This document shows positions 1 through 6,093 of a DNA stretch of 8,697 bases, piece by piece. Each line of letters begins with the position of its first letter. The stretch's first letter is position 1. Source of the stretch: a bacterium (GTDB lineage: Bacteria > Patescibacteriota > Minisyncoccia > Minisyncoccales > MHMH01). Below the pieces are notes generated by a model that was given only the letters and a program-made list of their open reading frames with translations, ran no database searches and was not told the DNA's origin. Location of the stretch: the NCBI GenBank assembly GCA_030648815.1, contig JAUSHA010000009.1, positions 1-8,697 on the forward strand. The letters run 5' to 3'. The translations under genes and the position numbers were made by a program.

Positions 1-2
1 TG

Positions 3-179
3 GAAGAGCAGGCAATGGGATTTGAAGCGATAATGAAGAATGTCGCGGAAACTTCTTATATTATAGGAATTTATCCGTTTACTTATTGGCCCGATGATTT
101 TCCATTAACTAAAGAATACAACATTCGTGGCAAGCCGGCAGAGGAAGTACTAAGCCAATGGTATAAATTTATCAAGTAA
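3..179 (+). CDS. C-terminal end of a probable glycoside-hydrolase-like TIM-barrel protein (5' end outside window)
   Basis: An open frame runs from the window edge to TAA at 177-179 and gives 58 residues. The end reads YPFTYWPDDFPLTKEYN, then IRGKPAEEVLSQWYKFIK. The pattern of an aromatic-rich strand followed by (I/P)RGKPAEEVL..WY resembles the C-terminus of TIM-barrel glycoside hydrolases of the GH113-like/GTA-TIM-barrel type, where the last helix follows a K-P-A-E-E motif. This is recognition from memory on a short fragment, so the family is tentative, and catalytic residues would lie outside the window. The next gene starts 35 bases downstream with no terminator between, so the two may be co-transcribed. 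A polysaccharide-active enzyme would fit the secreted protein that follows, but this is inference. Confidence 0.6.
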   Translation, partial: EEQAMGFEAIMKNVAETSYIIGIYPFTYWPDDFPLTKEYNIRGKPAEEVLSQWYKFIK

Positions 180-214
180 AAAGTAAGAACGCCGGAATAA
201 TTTATTAAAACTCT

Positions 215-3037
215 ATGCAAAAAATATTTCGTTTTATTGTTGCCCTGACGCTAATAAGCCCCCTGGCTTATCCTTTCCAATTCGTTTCCGCCCAATCTGT
301 CGAAGATGGCGATTCAGTCTTGGCTGATAAGATCTCCGGGACGATTGTTAAAATGCAGGATGATGCCGGCGCTCTTGAGGCTTTGGCGAATGTGTTTGGG
401 GCCGATTCTGCGATTTACGGGGTTTTTAAAATGACTTTAAACTATGGCGATTTCATTGCTCGGCTTCAAAAGGATGATGCCGGAGAAGCACTCATCGTCA
501 TGATTGATGCAATACAGGCCATGACTCAAGCCGGCATTGATATGGGAGCTGCTGGGGTGGCTGAATACGCCGGTATTGCCAAAGGCGTGAATTTTATTTC
601 CGGAGCGATGACGCTGGGAAATTGGCTTGGCAATAAGGCATTGCTTGTCACCGAAAAAGAAATCATTAACCGCGGGTATTGGACGTATAAGAAATATCAA
701 GGCGATGCGACGGCGATGGAGATATGGTGGAGCGGCGGGAGCGGGCCGTATGTTAAAGACATTTGGGGAGAGCCGACATTTTTTGAAAAACTTTTTGGTG
801 GCGGCGGGAAGATGGGCGCAAGCAAGCATTCCGGTATTCTGACGATGGGATCGCTCAATGACTGGGTGGGAATTTTCAATAAACTTTCTGCCCTGGAAAA
901 CCTCACTGATGGCGATGCCAAGAATGATCAGAAAGCGATGAAGAAAAAAGCTGTCGCTTCGTACATTAAATTAAAATGGCCAAGCGTGCCGGCAGAGGCG
1001 CTCGCTAACCTTATTTTGAAAGGGGCTTCACAACAGGACATACGGATATTTGTCTTACAAAATATTGAGCTTTTCCGCGAAGAAACAAAAATTATTCCGC
1101 CGGACGCTTCGGCGAGTCCTCACGGAACATATGATCAGGCAAGGCAATATATTATAAAAGCTAAAGAAAGCGTATTAAAGAATAAAATCACCTATACCGG
1201 TTTCTTGGAGGCGGTAAGTGGCGTGGGGGTCACCGATGAAGAGTCGCTGAAATATATTGTTAAGAACAATATTGATGATCAGTATTTGAGCAAGGTTAAA
1301 AAAGAACAGCAGCAGGTTCTTGCGGCGGCGTACGGCAACTCGCCGTTTCATGACGATCTTGCCGCGCTCCGGATGTTCATTCAGAGGAAAATTGAGGAAT
1401 ATCAAAAATTAAACGATGAGTACAAGAAATCATATCCCGGCGGCATCACCGGGAAATTCGGATTCCAGCTGGAAAGCGGCGAGTTAGATTCTCTCAAGGA
1501 GCGGCTTGGCTATACAGCGCAATCATTGTGGGACAATAAGCCGATTAATCCTTCGCCCGGCGCAGCAACGCGAGTATTCAGCCGGATATTCGGTAAATCT
1601 TCCGCGGGCGCCGACTTGTCCGGCCAATACAAGAGCCAGAAAAATCAAGACGAAAAAATAATAAAATTTTTCCAGAAATATATTCCGCAATATGAAAAAC
1701 TTATCAATAAAGAAAGCGACGAAATTCTGGAACAGCGGCATAACAGCCTTGTCAATTATATTAAAAATAACGCCGGCGTTTTAAGCTACGGCTATGCCGA
1801 TTACCGCGGCATTGACGGCGTGGTTGTTGCGCTCACCGAAAGTGTCGGCGCTTTCCGAGAAAAATACGCCGAATTTAAGAACGGCGTTTTGGCCGGCCGT
1901 TACTATAGGTTGCGTATCAGTGACTATAACTGGGAGGAAATCGTCATCGGCGTGACTAGAATGAAAAAACTGCTTGCCGAAGCTGAGGGCGACCTCGCTT
2001 CAATCTCAGGCGAAGAAAAGATTATCGCAGAAGAATATAAAAAAGCATTGGCGGCTTATAATATTTTTCAGAAAGTGAAAAAGACCGGCGAATCTCTAAA
2101 AACCGTGGTTGATGATTTAAAGAACGAGCTCGACTTAAATGAAGAAGAGAACGCATCTACGGGGGAGGCGACAGCTAAATATCAAGGGCAAGAGCTGCCA
2201 ATCAGGCAGGCGGGGGATTCGGCGTATTTCAAGAGTTTGCTTTCAAAGCCGAAGCCACCGAAAGATTTGACTGAAAAGTATCAGCAGAAACTCGCAGAGG
2301 CGGAAGAAAAGGTCCGGCAGAATAGCCCTGAATTGGAAAAGTTGGGATACGGCGAAGTCTGGCTTCGCAATGATTATGGGCTTCAGTCAAGCATCAATAA
2401 GCGAAATGATTTTATTGAGGCATATTATCGTTTTCTTGATATAGCTGTGGCTGTGGTTGAATCAGAGAAAAAAGAAACGCAGTCCCCGCAAGAACAACAA
2501 GCGGTCGTCGAAAAAGTTATCCCGAAGGAAAAAAGCACGGATGCATTTAATGTTCCTTTTGGAGAAAGTCAAAAAGCATCAGATAAAGTAACGCCGCCGA
2601 CTGTCCCCACTCAAACCGTTAAACCACAAACAAAGCCAATTCCTCCTCCCGCACAAACCCCCGTGCAATCAAAATCAACTCTCCCGTCTGGGTCTAGCTC
2701 TGTACCAAGCGAAACTGAAGAGATGGTTGGTTTTTCTTTCATCGCTCAAGGTAGGGCCGACATGATGACATCGGACTTCTTTTGGACGCCTAATACGCTT
2801 TATACGGTTAACGGAGCATTAGACCTGGGATCCAAATCTATAGATGATGTCACTGCCGTTCCAACCTCGGGATATGATAACCAAGATGACTATCAGTATC
2901 CGGAGGTGGGTCATGTTTATGCCATTAAAACCAGAGACGGTAAGTACGGCATTATTGAAATATCACTAATTGATGAAGTGTTTAATCGACTATGGTTTCA
3001 TTGGAGATATCAGCCCAACGGCTCAACCTCTTTTTAA
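215..3037 (+). CDS. Large secreted protein of unknown function (940 aa; helical body, Pro-rich linker, C-terminal beta domain)
   Basis: I do not recognise this as a named family. It starts MQKIFRFIVA with a Sec signal peptide: basic n-region, hydrophobic core at residues 5-20 and a likely cleavage after VSA at residue 26. Residues about 35-150 are Ala/Gly-rich and helical. A glycine-rich stretch with WWSGGSGPY and FGGGGK follows. From roughly 280 to 770 the sequence is charged, Lys/Glu/Gln-rich and probably coiled-coil. Residues about 770-835 are a Pro/Thr/Ser/Gln linker. The last ~100 residues (from Met837) form a separate, probably beta-rich domain with VYAIKTRDGKYGIIEI and FHWRYQPNGS, a pattern seen at the ends of other secreted bacterial proteins. 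There is only one hydrophobic segment, so it is likely exported, either free or surface-associated. No clear Shine-Dalgarno precedes ATG 215. The next gene starts 5 bases after the stop. Coding is certain in practice; function is unknown. Confidence 0.9.
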   Translation: MQKIFRFIVALTLISPLAYPFQFVSAQSVEDGDSVLADKISGTIVKMQDDAGALEALANVFGADSAIYGVFKMTLNYGDFIARLQKDDAGEALIVMIDAIQAMTQAGIDMGAAGVAEYAGIAKGVNFISGAMTLGNWLGNKALLVTEKEIINRGYWTYKKYQGDATAMEIWWSGGSGPYVKDIWGEPTFFEKLFGGGGKMGASKHSGILTMGSLNDWVGIFNKLSALENLTDGDAKNDQKAMKKKAVASYIKLKWPSVPAEALANLILKGASQQDIRIFVLQNIELFREETKIIPPDASASPHGTYDQARQYIIKAKESVLKNKITYTGFLEAVSGVGVTDEESLKYIVKNNIDDQYLSKVKKEQQQVLAAAYGNSPFHDDLAALRMFIQRKIEEYQKLNDEYKKSYPGGITGKFGFQLESGELDSLKERLGYTAQSLWDNKPINPSPGAATRVFSRIFGKSSAGADLSGQYKSQKNQDEKIIKFFQKYIPQYEKLINKESDEILEQRHNSLVNYIKNNAGVLSYGYADYRGIDGVVVALTESVGAFREKYAEFKNGVLAGRYYRLRISDYNWEEIVIGVTRMKKLLAEAEGDLASISGEEKIIAEEYKKALAAYNIFQKVKKTGESLKTVVDDLKNELDLNEEENASTGEATAKYQGQELPIRQAGDSAYFKSLLSKPKPPKDLTEKYQQKLAEAEEKVRQNSPELEKLGYGEVWLRNDYGLQSSINKRNDFIEAYYRFLDIAVAVVESEKKETQSPQEQQAVVEKVIPKEKSTDAFNVPFGESQKASDKVTPPTVPTQTVKPQTKPIPPPAQTPVQSKSTLPSGSSSVPSETEEMVGFSFIAQGRADMMTSDFFWTPNTLYTVNGALDLGSKSIDDVTAVPTSGYDNQDDYQYPEVGHVYAIKTRDGKYGIIEISLIDEVFNRLWFHWRYQPNGSTSF

Positions 3038-3042
3038 TTAGT

Positions 3043-3663
3043 ATGGTATCAATAGAATTTTTATTTTCGATATTCGGCTTAATCGCAGTTGGCGCGGCAA
3101 TCTGGGCAATGCTTTGGGGTATGGGATTCTTCCAGTATTTGGGCGGAAAGAAAAAGACTCCTTCGGCCATCGGCAAAGATGCCTTAAAAGAAAAAATTAT
3201 CGCCCTTAATTCTCCGGAACTTTCTTACCAAATCATGTCTGCCAAAGAAACCGATTTTCTGCTTGAATGGAAAATTGCGGACGCCAAATGGTACGGAATT
3301 TTTTCCAAAGAAAAAGTGGCGAAAACTTACCGCGCCTTTATTCTCTTGGACGATAACCGCAAAACAGTGCGTTATTACGAAGAATTAGGCAATGTTGAGT
3401 GGCATGTCGGCACAGACGGCATTTCGGCGCCAAGCGTCCGTTACAGGGAGGAATTTTTTAAAGGCAGGATATTATTTAAAAAGTCGTGGGGGGTTCAGTA
3501 CGGCATAAAAGAGGACAAAACTTTAGGCAAAATATACGAATATAAGTTTGATGTCGGTTATGCCCGCGATCCGCTTAAAAAAATTATTGAAGCTAACGGC
3601 TGGGAATTCGTGCCAGTTGTAAGGAAGACTCTGTCATGCAATCAGGTTTTTGGAAAAAATTAA
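3043..3663 (+). CDS. Membrane-anchored protein of unknown function (206 aa)
   Basis: The protein begins MVSIEFLFSIFGLIAVG with one transmembrane helix at residues about 5-28, followed by the basic stop-transfer GGKKK. The remaining ~170 residues look soluble and beta-rich, with many aromatic residues (KWYGIF, RYYEELGNVEWHVG, VRYREEFF, KIYEYKFDVGYARD). Topology is probably N-out, with the globular part in the cytoplasm by the positive-inside rule. The frame stays open further upstream to an ATG at 2992, but that start would overlap the 940-aa gene by 46 bases. ATG 3043 leaves a 5-base gap, puts the hydrophobic helix at the N-terminus and is preferred. No Shine-Dalgarno is visible. The end overlaps the dihydrouridine synthase by 28 bases, suggesting translational coupling. 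I recognise no domain and assign no function. Confidence 0.82.
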   Translation: MVSIEFLFSIFGLIAVGAAIWAMLWGMGFFQYLGGKKKTPSAIGKDALKEKIIALNSPELSYQIMSAKETDFLLEWKIADAKWYGIFSKEKVAKTYRAFILLDDNRKTVRYYEELGNVEWHVGTDGISAPSVRYREEFFKGRILFKKSWGVQYGIKEDKTLGKIYEYKFDVGYARDPLKKIIEANGWEFVPVVRKTLSCNQVFGKN

Positions 3664-4574
3664 GAAGGCCGATCATGACGATGGCCCCAATGTCAAATAT
3701 TACTGATGCGGGTTTTCGGCGCATGCTTTTGAAATTTGGCAGGCCTGACGTTTTTTGGACGGAATTCGTTTCCGTGGACGGCTTGTTTTCCAAGGGCAGG
3801 GAAAGCATGCTTAAAGTTTTAAAGTTTTCTCCGGCAGAACATCCTATAGTTGCCCAGATTTTCGGGACAGAACCTGATTTGTTTGAAAAAACGGCAGTGC
3901 TGATTAAAAAGCTCGGTTTTGACGGCATTGATATCAATATGGGTTGTCCGAATAAAGATGTGGAAAAAAGAGGGGCGGGCGCAGCGCTGATTAAAAATCC
4001 TGATTTGGCGAAACAGATTATCGTGGCGGTAAAGAGGGGAGCGGGAAAACTTCCCGTTTCCGTGAAAACCCGCATCGGCTATGCCAAAAATGAAATTGCC
4101 GAATGGCTGCCCGCTCTTTTAAAAGAAAATCTCGCCGCCTTGACGGTGCATCTTCGCGCCAGAAATGAATCGGTTAAGGTTCCGGCGCATTGGGAATTGG
4201 CCCAAAAGATTATGAAGTTCAGAGATCGTTATTCGCCCGAGACCTTAATTTTTGGAAATGGCGACATAAAATCGCTTGCCCAGGCGCGCCAAATGGCGAA
4301 GAAAACAGGATTAGACGGCATTATGGTCGGCAGGGGCGTTTTAGAGAATCCGTGGTTTTTTTCTGAACGGTCGCCCGATATCCGAGAAAGATTGGATTCT
4401 GTCGTTGAACACGCCGAAACTTTTGATAAAATAGGCAACCCCAAAAATTTTAATTCTCTTAAAAAATATTTTAAAGGGTATGTAACGGGATTCGACGGCG
4501 CCAAAAATCTTCGCGAGCGTCTTATGGATGCTAAATCGGCGACCGAGGTAAGAAAAATAATAAAAGATTTTTAA
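3636..4574 (+). CDS. dus: tRNA-dihydrouridine synthase (Dus family)
   Basis: This FMN enzyme reduces specific uridines in the tRNA D-loop to dihydrouridine using NAD(P)H. The 312-residue length is normal. Visible motifs in order are FWKKL at residues 5-9, the FMN-binding barrel start MAPMSNITDAGFR (16-28), DINMGCPNK (99-107) with catalytic acid Cys104, VSVKTRIG (141-148) with the substrate/FMN lysine Lys144, TVHLRAR (170-176) with His172, FGNGDI (206-211) and GIMVGRGVLENPWFF (228-242), which binds FMN phosphate. The usual H-x-R-T-R strand reads HLRARNES here, a mild departure. The start at 3636 is favoured because FWKKL..P..(x)APM is conserved in relatives, so the 28-base overlap with the upstream gene is probably real. 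Which Dus subfamily and which tRNA position it modifies cannot be decided by eye. The helical C-terminal domain ends at Phe312. Confidence 0.95.
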   Translation: MQSGFWKKLRRPIMTMAPMSNITDAGFRRMLLKFGRPDVFWTEFVSVDGLFSKGRESMLKVLKFSPAEHPIVAQIFGTEPDLFEKTAVLIKKLGFDGIDINMGCPNKDVEKRGAGAALIKNPDLAKQIIVAVKRGAGKLPVSVKTRIGYAKNEIAEWLPALLKENLAALTVHLRARNESVKVPAHWELAQKIMKFRDRYSPETLIFGNGDIKSLAQARQMAKKTGLDGIMVGRGVLENPWFFSERSPDIRERLDSVVEHAETFDKIGNPKNFNSLKKYFKGYVTGFDGAKNLRERLMDAKSATEVRKIIKDF

Positions 4575-4585
4575 AGGTGAGACCA

Positions 4586-4613
4586 TTGAAAAATAGCGCA
4601 ATTTTGCTACAGT
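4586..4613 (+). promoter_or_regulatory. Promoter for panD, predicted leaderless
   Basis: A -35 box TTGAAA (4586-4591) and an extended -10 TGc-TACAGT (hexamer 4608-4613) are separated by 16 bases. A start about 7 bases after the -10 falls near 4620, directly before ATG 4622, so the mRNA would have almost no 5' leader. No Shine-Dalgarno is present near that ATG, which agrees. It lies wholly in the dus-panD gap. Confidence 0.5.
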
Positions 4614-4621
4614 TTATTATA

Positions 4622-4966
4622 ATGATGAGATTCGTTTTACGTTCAAAAATTCATAAGGCGATTGTTACCGACGCCAATTTAAAATATGTCGGCAGTATTA
4701 CGATTGACGAAGAACTTGTTAAAAAAGCCGGTTTTTGGCCCGGCGAAAAAGTGCTGGTTGTGAGCAATACTTCCGGTGCGCGCCTTGAGACCTATATTGT
4801 TGTCGGCAAGCGCAATTCCGGAGTTGTTTGCATGAACGGCGCCGCTTCGCACCTGATTAAAAAAGGCGAAGAAATCATTATTATGGGGTTTGAACTCACA
4901 GATGAGCCCATTGAGCCAAAGAATATTTTAGTGGACAAGAACAATAAATTCGCCCGTTTTCTGTAG
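4622..4966 (+). CDS. panD: Aspartate 1-decarboxylase (pyruvoyl enzyme)
   Basis: PanD converts L-aspartate to beta-alanine, the precursor used with pantoate to make pantothenate and coenzyme A. The proenzyme cleaves itself at Gly-Ser, turning Ser into the pyruvoyl cofactor. With start ATG 4622 the product is 114 residues (family usually ~115-130), and key residues fall exactly at E. coli numbering: Lys9 (RSKIHKA), the cleavage pair Gly24-Ser25 (KYVGSITID), Arg54, Thr57 and Tyr58 (ARLETYIV) and Asn72-Gly73-Ala74-Ala75. The frame stays open upstream to a GTG at 4577, but the extra 15 residues are outside the family pattern and would span the promoter. No other pantothenate/CoA gene is visible here. 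CPR bacteria often lack a complete CoA pathway, so the fate of the beta-alanine is unclear. A 22-bp palindrome starts at the base after the stop. Confidence 0.95.
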   Translation: MMRFVLRSKIHKAIVTDANLKYVGSITIDEELVKKAGFWPGEKVLVVSNTSGARLETYIVVGKRNSGVVCMNGAASHLIKKGEEIIIMGFELTDEPIEPKNILVDKNNKFARFL

Positions 4967-4988
4967 AGTTGTCAACTAGTTGACAACT
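4967..4988. repeat. Perfect 22-bp palindrome made of two AGTTG-N-CAACT units
   Basis: The left half is AGTTGTCAACT (4967-4977) and the right half AGTTGACAACT (4978-4988). Together they are a perfect palindrome starting at the base after the panD stop. Each 11-mer is itself an inverted repeat with 5-bp arms around one central base. As RNA it could fold into a 9-bp stem with a CTAG loop followed by a U-rich stretch, so it might serve as a weak terminator for panD. As DNA it looks like two adjacent operator sites, and a third copy lies at 5011-5021. Confidence 0.85.
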
Positions 4989-5010
4989 TCTAATTTCAGG
5001 TTTGTCATAA

Positions 5011-5021
5011 AGTTGTCAACT
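5011..5021. promoter_or_regulatory. Third AGTTGTCAACT unit, operator-like, overlapping the tRNA-Ser -35 box
   Basis: This 11-mer is identical to the left half of the palindrome at 4967-4988, with its centre 44 bases downstream of that half's centre. It contains the TTGTCA (5013-5018) proposed as the -35 box of the tRNA promoter. A dimeric protein bound here would compete with RNA polymerase. Looser TTGTCA copies also occur at 5002-5007 and 5044-5049. The regulatory role is inference; the repeat itself is seen directly. Confidence 0.45.
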
Positions 5022-5042
5022 GAATCGAAATTCTGATATAGT
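5013..5042 (+). promoter_or_regulatory. Promoter for tRNA-Ser
   Basis: The -35 box is TTGTCA (5013-5018), followed by an 18-base spacer and an extended -10, TGa-TATAGT (hexamer 5037-5042). Transcription would start near 5049, about 7 bases before the mature tRNA 5' end, leaving a short leader for RNase P. Confidence 0.6.
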
Positions 5043-5055
5043 TTTGTCAGAATAC

Positions 5056-5145
5056 GGTGGGGTGCTAGAGCGGTTGAATAGGACAGTTTTGAAAACTGTT
5101 ATACCCGAAAGGGTATCGTGAGTTCGAATCTCACCCCCACCGCCA
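5056..5145 (+). tRNA. tRNA-Ser, anticodon UGA, CCA encoded
   Basis: The acceptor stem is GGTGGGG (5056-5062) pairing with CCCCACC (5135-5141), then discriminator G (5142) and genome-encoded CCA (5143-5145). The anticodon arm is ACAGT-TTTGAAA-ACTGT, giving anticodon TGA, which reads UCN serine codons, chiefly UCA. A long variable arm ATACCC-GAAA-GGGTAT is the class II feature expected for serine. The T-arm is GTGAG-TTCGAAT-CTCAC. Length is 90 nt including CCA, and all stems are perfect. The gene has its own promoter, and its last bases form the first boundary of the 49-bp tandem repeat array. Confidence 0.97.
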
Positions 5146-5341
5146 GATACAATTCTGCATCTGGCTGGCAGGTATAGAATTGTACCTACCGCCAGATACG
5201 ATTCTGCATCTGGCTGGCAGGTATAGAATTGTACCTACCGCCAGATACAATTCTGCATCTGGCTGGCAGGTATAGAATTGTACCTACCGCCAGACACAAT
5301 TCTGCATCTGGCTGGCAGGTATAGAATTGTACCTGCCGCCA
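5141..5341 (+). repeat. Four tandem 49-bp repeats fused to the tRNA-Ser 3' end
   Basis: The units are 5141-5189, 5190-5238, 5239-5287 and 5288-5336, followed by a partial CGCCA (5337-5341). Only three substitutions separate them: A-to-G at 5200 in unit 2, T-to-C at 5295 and A-to-G at 5335 in unit 4. Every boundary reads CCGCCA, the same as the tRNA end (acceptor C, discriminator G, CCA). Each unit holds two small hairpins: GCCAGAT/ATCTGGC (7 bp, loop ACAATTCTGC) and AGGTA/TACCT (loop TAGAATTG). The two loops are complementary to each other, so one 9-bp stem TACAATTCT/AGAATTGTA could form instead. There are no spacers, so this is not a CRISPR. No open reading frame of note crosses it. Confidence 0.93.
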
Positions 5342-5354
5342 CGACAATTTCTTA

Positions 5355-5430
5355 TCGGCGCAACCCGTATTGCCTCGCCGAAGTCCACAAGAGCGAAGGC
5401 GGGACTGACCGAGAGTGAGTTGCGACCCGA
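5355..5430 (+). other. Long imperfect hairpin; possible structured RNA or palindromic intergenic element
   Basis: The outer stem pairs TCGGCGCAAC (5355-5364) with GTTGCG plus CCGA (5419-5424 and 5427-5430), 10 pairs with a 2-base bulge. Inside, CTCG (5374-5377) can pair with CGAG (5410-5413), and AGTCC (5382-5386) with GGACT (5402-5406). An alternative pairing, CGCC (5376-5379) with GGCG (5398-5401), would make a pseudoknot. The element is more GC-rich than its flanks and is followed after 6 bases by a terminator. I match it to no known RNA family. Confidence 0.45.
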
Positions 5431-5436
5431 GTGCTT

Positions 5437-5463
5437 AAAAAATCGCCAGATAGGCAATTTTTT
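5437..5463 (+). terminator. Intrinsic terminator ending the tRNA-Ser/repeat transcript
   Basis: The stem pairs AAAAAAT (5437-5443) with ATTTTTT (5457-5463), then has one C-A mismatch and GCC/GGC around the loop AGATA. The T-run closes the stem, so it could work in both directions. It is the first terminator-like structure after the tRNA. The T-run is also the spacer of the next promoter. Confidence 0.6.
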
Positions 5464-5471
5464 GTTAGAAT
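5443..5471 (+). promoter_or_regulatory. Promoter for the membrane-protein genes, predicted leaderless
   Basis: An extended -10, TGt-TAGAAT (hexamer 5466-5471), lies 17 bases after a weak -35 TCGCCA (5443-5448). A start about 7 bases downstream is at 5478, exactly the ATG. The -35 sits inside the preceding terminator hairpin, so termination and initiation signals are interleaved. Confidence 0.5.
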
Positions 5472-5477
5472 GAAATA

Positions 5478-5852
5478 ATGAAAAATAAGGTTTTATATCC
5501 TGGCATAAATTTTTTGATAGGAGTCAGCCTTTTGTTCATTGGCACTAAGGGACTGAAGCCAAATTTCATTTTAAATCAGGAAGAGCAAATAGCTTTGGGG
5601 ATTTTTTTTACCGCGACAGGCTTGGTTATGTTAGTATGGAGAATATCCAGACTTAAAAATGAAAACATTCTCCTCGGTTCAACCATTATCATAGGACTTT
5701 TACTCTTGGTGTCTGGGATTATTTTAATGTCAAAAAATTCTTTGTACGGGATTAGCGTAATAGCTCCAGGGTTTATTTTATTTTTAAGAAGCTTCGTTAT
5801 TTTATTAAAGAAAAAATTCCCAAACCAGGAATTTTTTGGCAAAAAGCAATAA
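5478..5852 (+). CDS. Four-helix membrane protein of unknown function (124 aa)
   Basis: The product MKNKVLYPGINFLIGVS... has four predicted transmembrane helices at residues about 8-24, 38-55, 66-84 and 90-111, with basic ends (RISRLKNEN after helix 2, LLKKKF after helix 4). No catalytic motif or named domain is recognised. The frame is closed by TAA at 5850-5852. There is no Shine-Dalgarno, and a strong extended -10 lies 7 bases before the ATG, so translation probably starts on a leaderless mRNA. It is followed after 44 bases by two more small membrane proteins with the same simple architecture, which suggests a small envelope cluster. Coding is supported by length, hydrophobic patterning and promoter position, not by homology. 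Confidence 0.75.
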   Translation: MKNKVLYPGINFLIGVSLLFIGTKGLKPNFILNQEEQIALGIFFTATGLVMLVWRISRLKNENILLGSTIIIGLLLLVSGIILMSKNSLYGISVIAPGFILFLRSFVILLKKKFPNQEFFGKKQ

Positions 5853-5896
5853 AATGGTCGACAACCTTAAATTATCCATATTTTTACGAAAATTTC

Positions 5897-6088
5897 ATGA
5901 AAAACATTAACATACCGCCCCACATTAGTTTGATAATCGGAGCTATTCTTATAATTATTGCGAGGACAGTATTGAATACTCAAGGAGTTGTTGCCCAATT
6001 TATCCAGTTTTTCGGAGTAATCGTGGTCGTAGTGGGGGTAGCCGGTTTAATCGGAAAAATATTTCGCAAGAAAAAAATAAATCAGTAA
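5897..6088 (+). CDS. Small two-helix membrane protein of unknown function (63 aa)
   Basis: The sequence MKNINIPPHISLIIGAILII... has two predicted transmembrane helices, residues about 9-25 and 31-53, joined by a short LNTQGVVAQ turn, and ends in the basic tail KIFRKKKINQ. The hairpin topology puts both ends in the cytoplasm. A possible promoter upstream is TCGACA (5858-5863) with TATTTT (5879-5884) at a short 15-base spacing, so it may instead be read from the upstream promoter. The next gene starts 5 bases after its stop. Small size lowers certainty, but the clean hydrophobic pattern and tight spacing favour a real gene. No family is recognised. Confidence 0.68.
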   Translation: MKNINIPPHISLIIGAILIIIARTVLNTQGVVAQFIQFFGVIVVVVGVAGLIGKIFRKKKINQ

Positions 6089-6093
6089 AATTT

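Noticed and set aside
437..921. Reverse-strand open frames of 130 and 74 codons inside the large secreted-protein gene
   Set aside because: They lie antisense to a gene with signal peptide and clear coding pattern, and show no domain, hydrophobic logic or start signal of their own.
2992..3042. Upstream ATG for the 206-aa membrane protein
   Set aside because: It would add a polar 17-residue extension and overlap the upstream gene by 46 bases; ATG 3043 fits the membrane helix and spacing better.
3593..4075. 160-codon reverse-strand frame over the dus gene
   Set aside because: It is the antisense shadow of the well-conserved dihydrouridine synthase; its product shows no recognisable motif.
4577..4621. 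GTG start for panD
   Set aside because: The extra residues do not match the family, and ATG 4622 restores exact family numbering (Lys9, Ser25, Tyr58). The promoter lies in this stretch.
4618..4623. TATAAT as the panD -10 box
   Set aside because: It overlaps the start codon and has no -35 at proper spacing; the extended -10 TGc-TACAGT at 4605-4613 fits better.
5056..5145. Attachment site of an integrated element at the tRNA-Ser 3' end
   Set aside because: Only 6-10 bases of the tRNA end are repeated, always inside the 49-bp units; no integrase gene or distant att copy is visible.
5141..5341. CRISPR array
   Set aside because: The 49-bp units are directly contiguous, with no unique spacers, and no cas gene is nearby.
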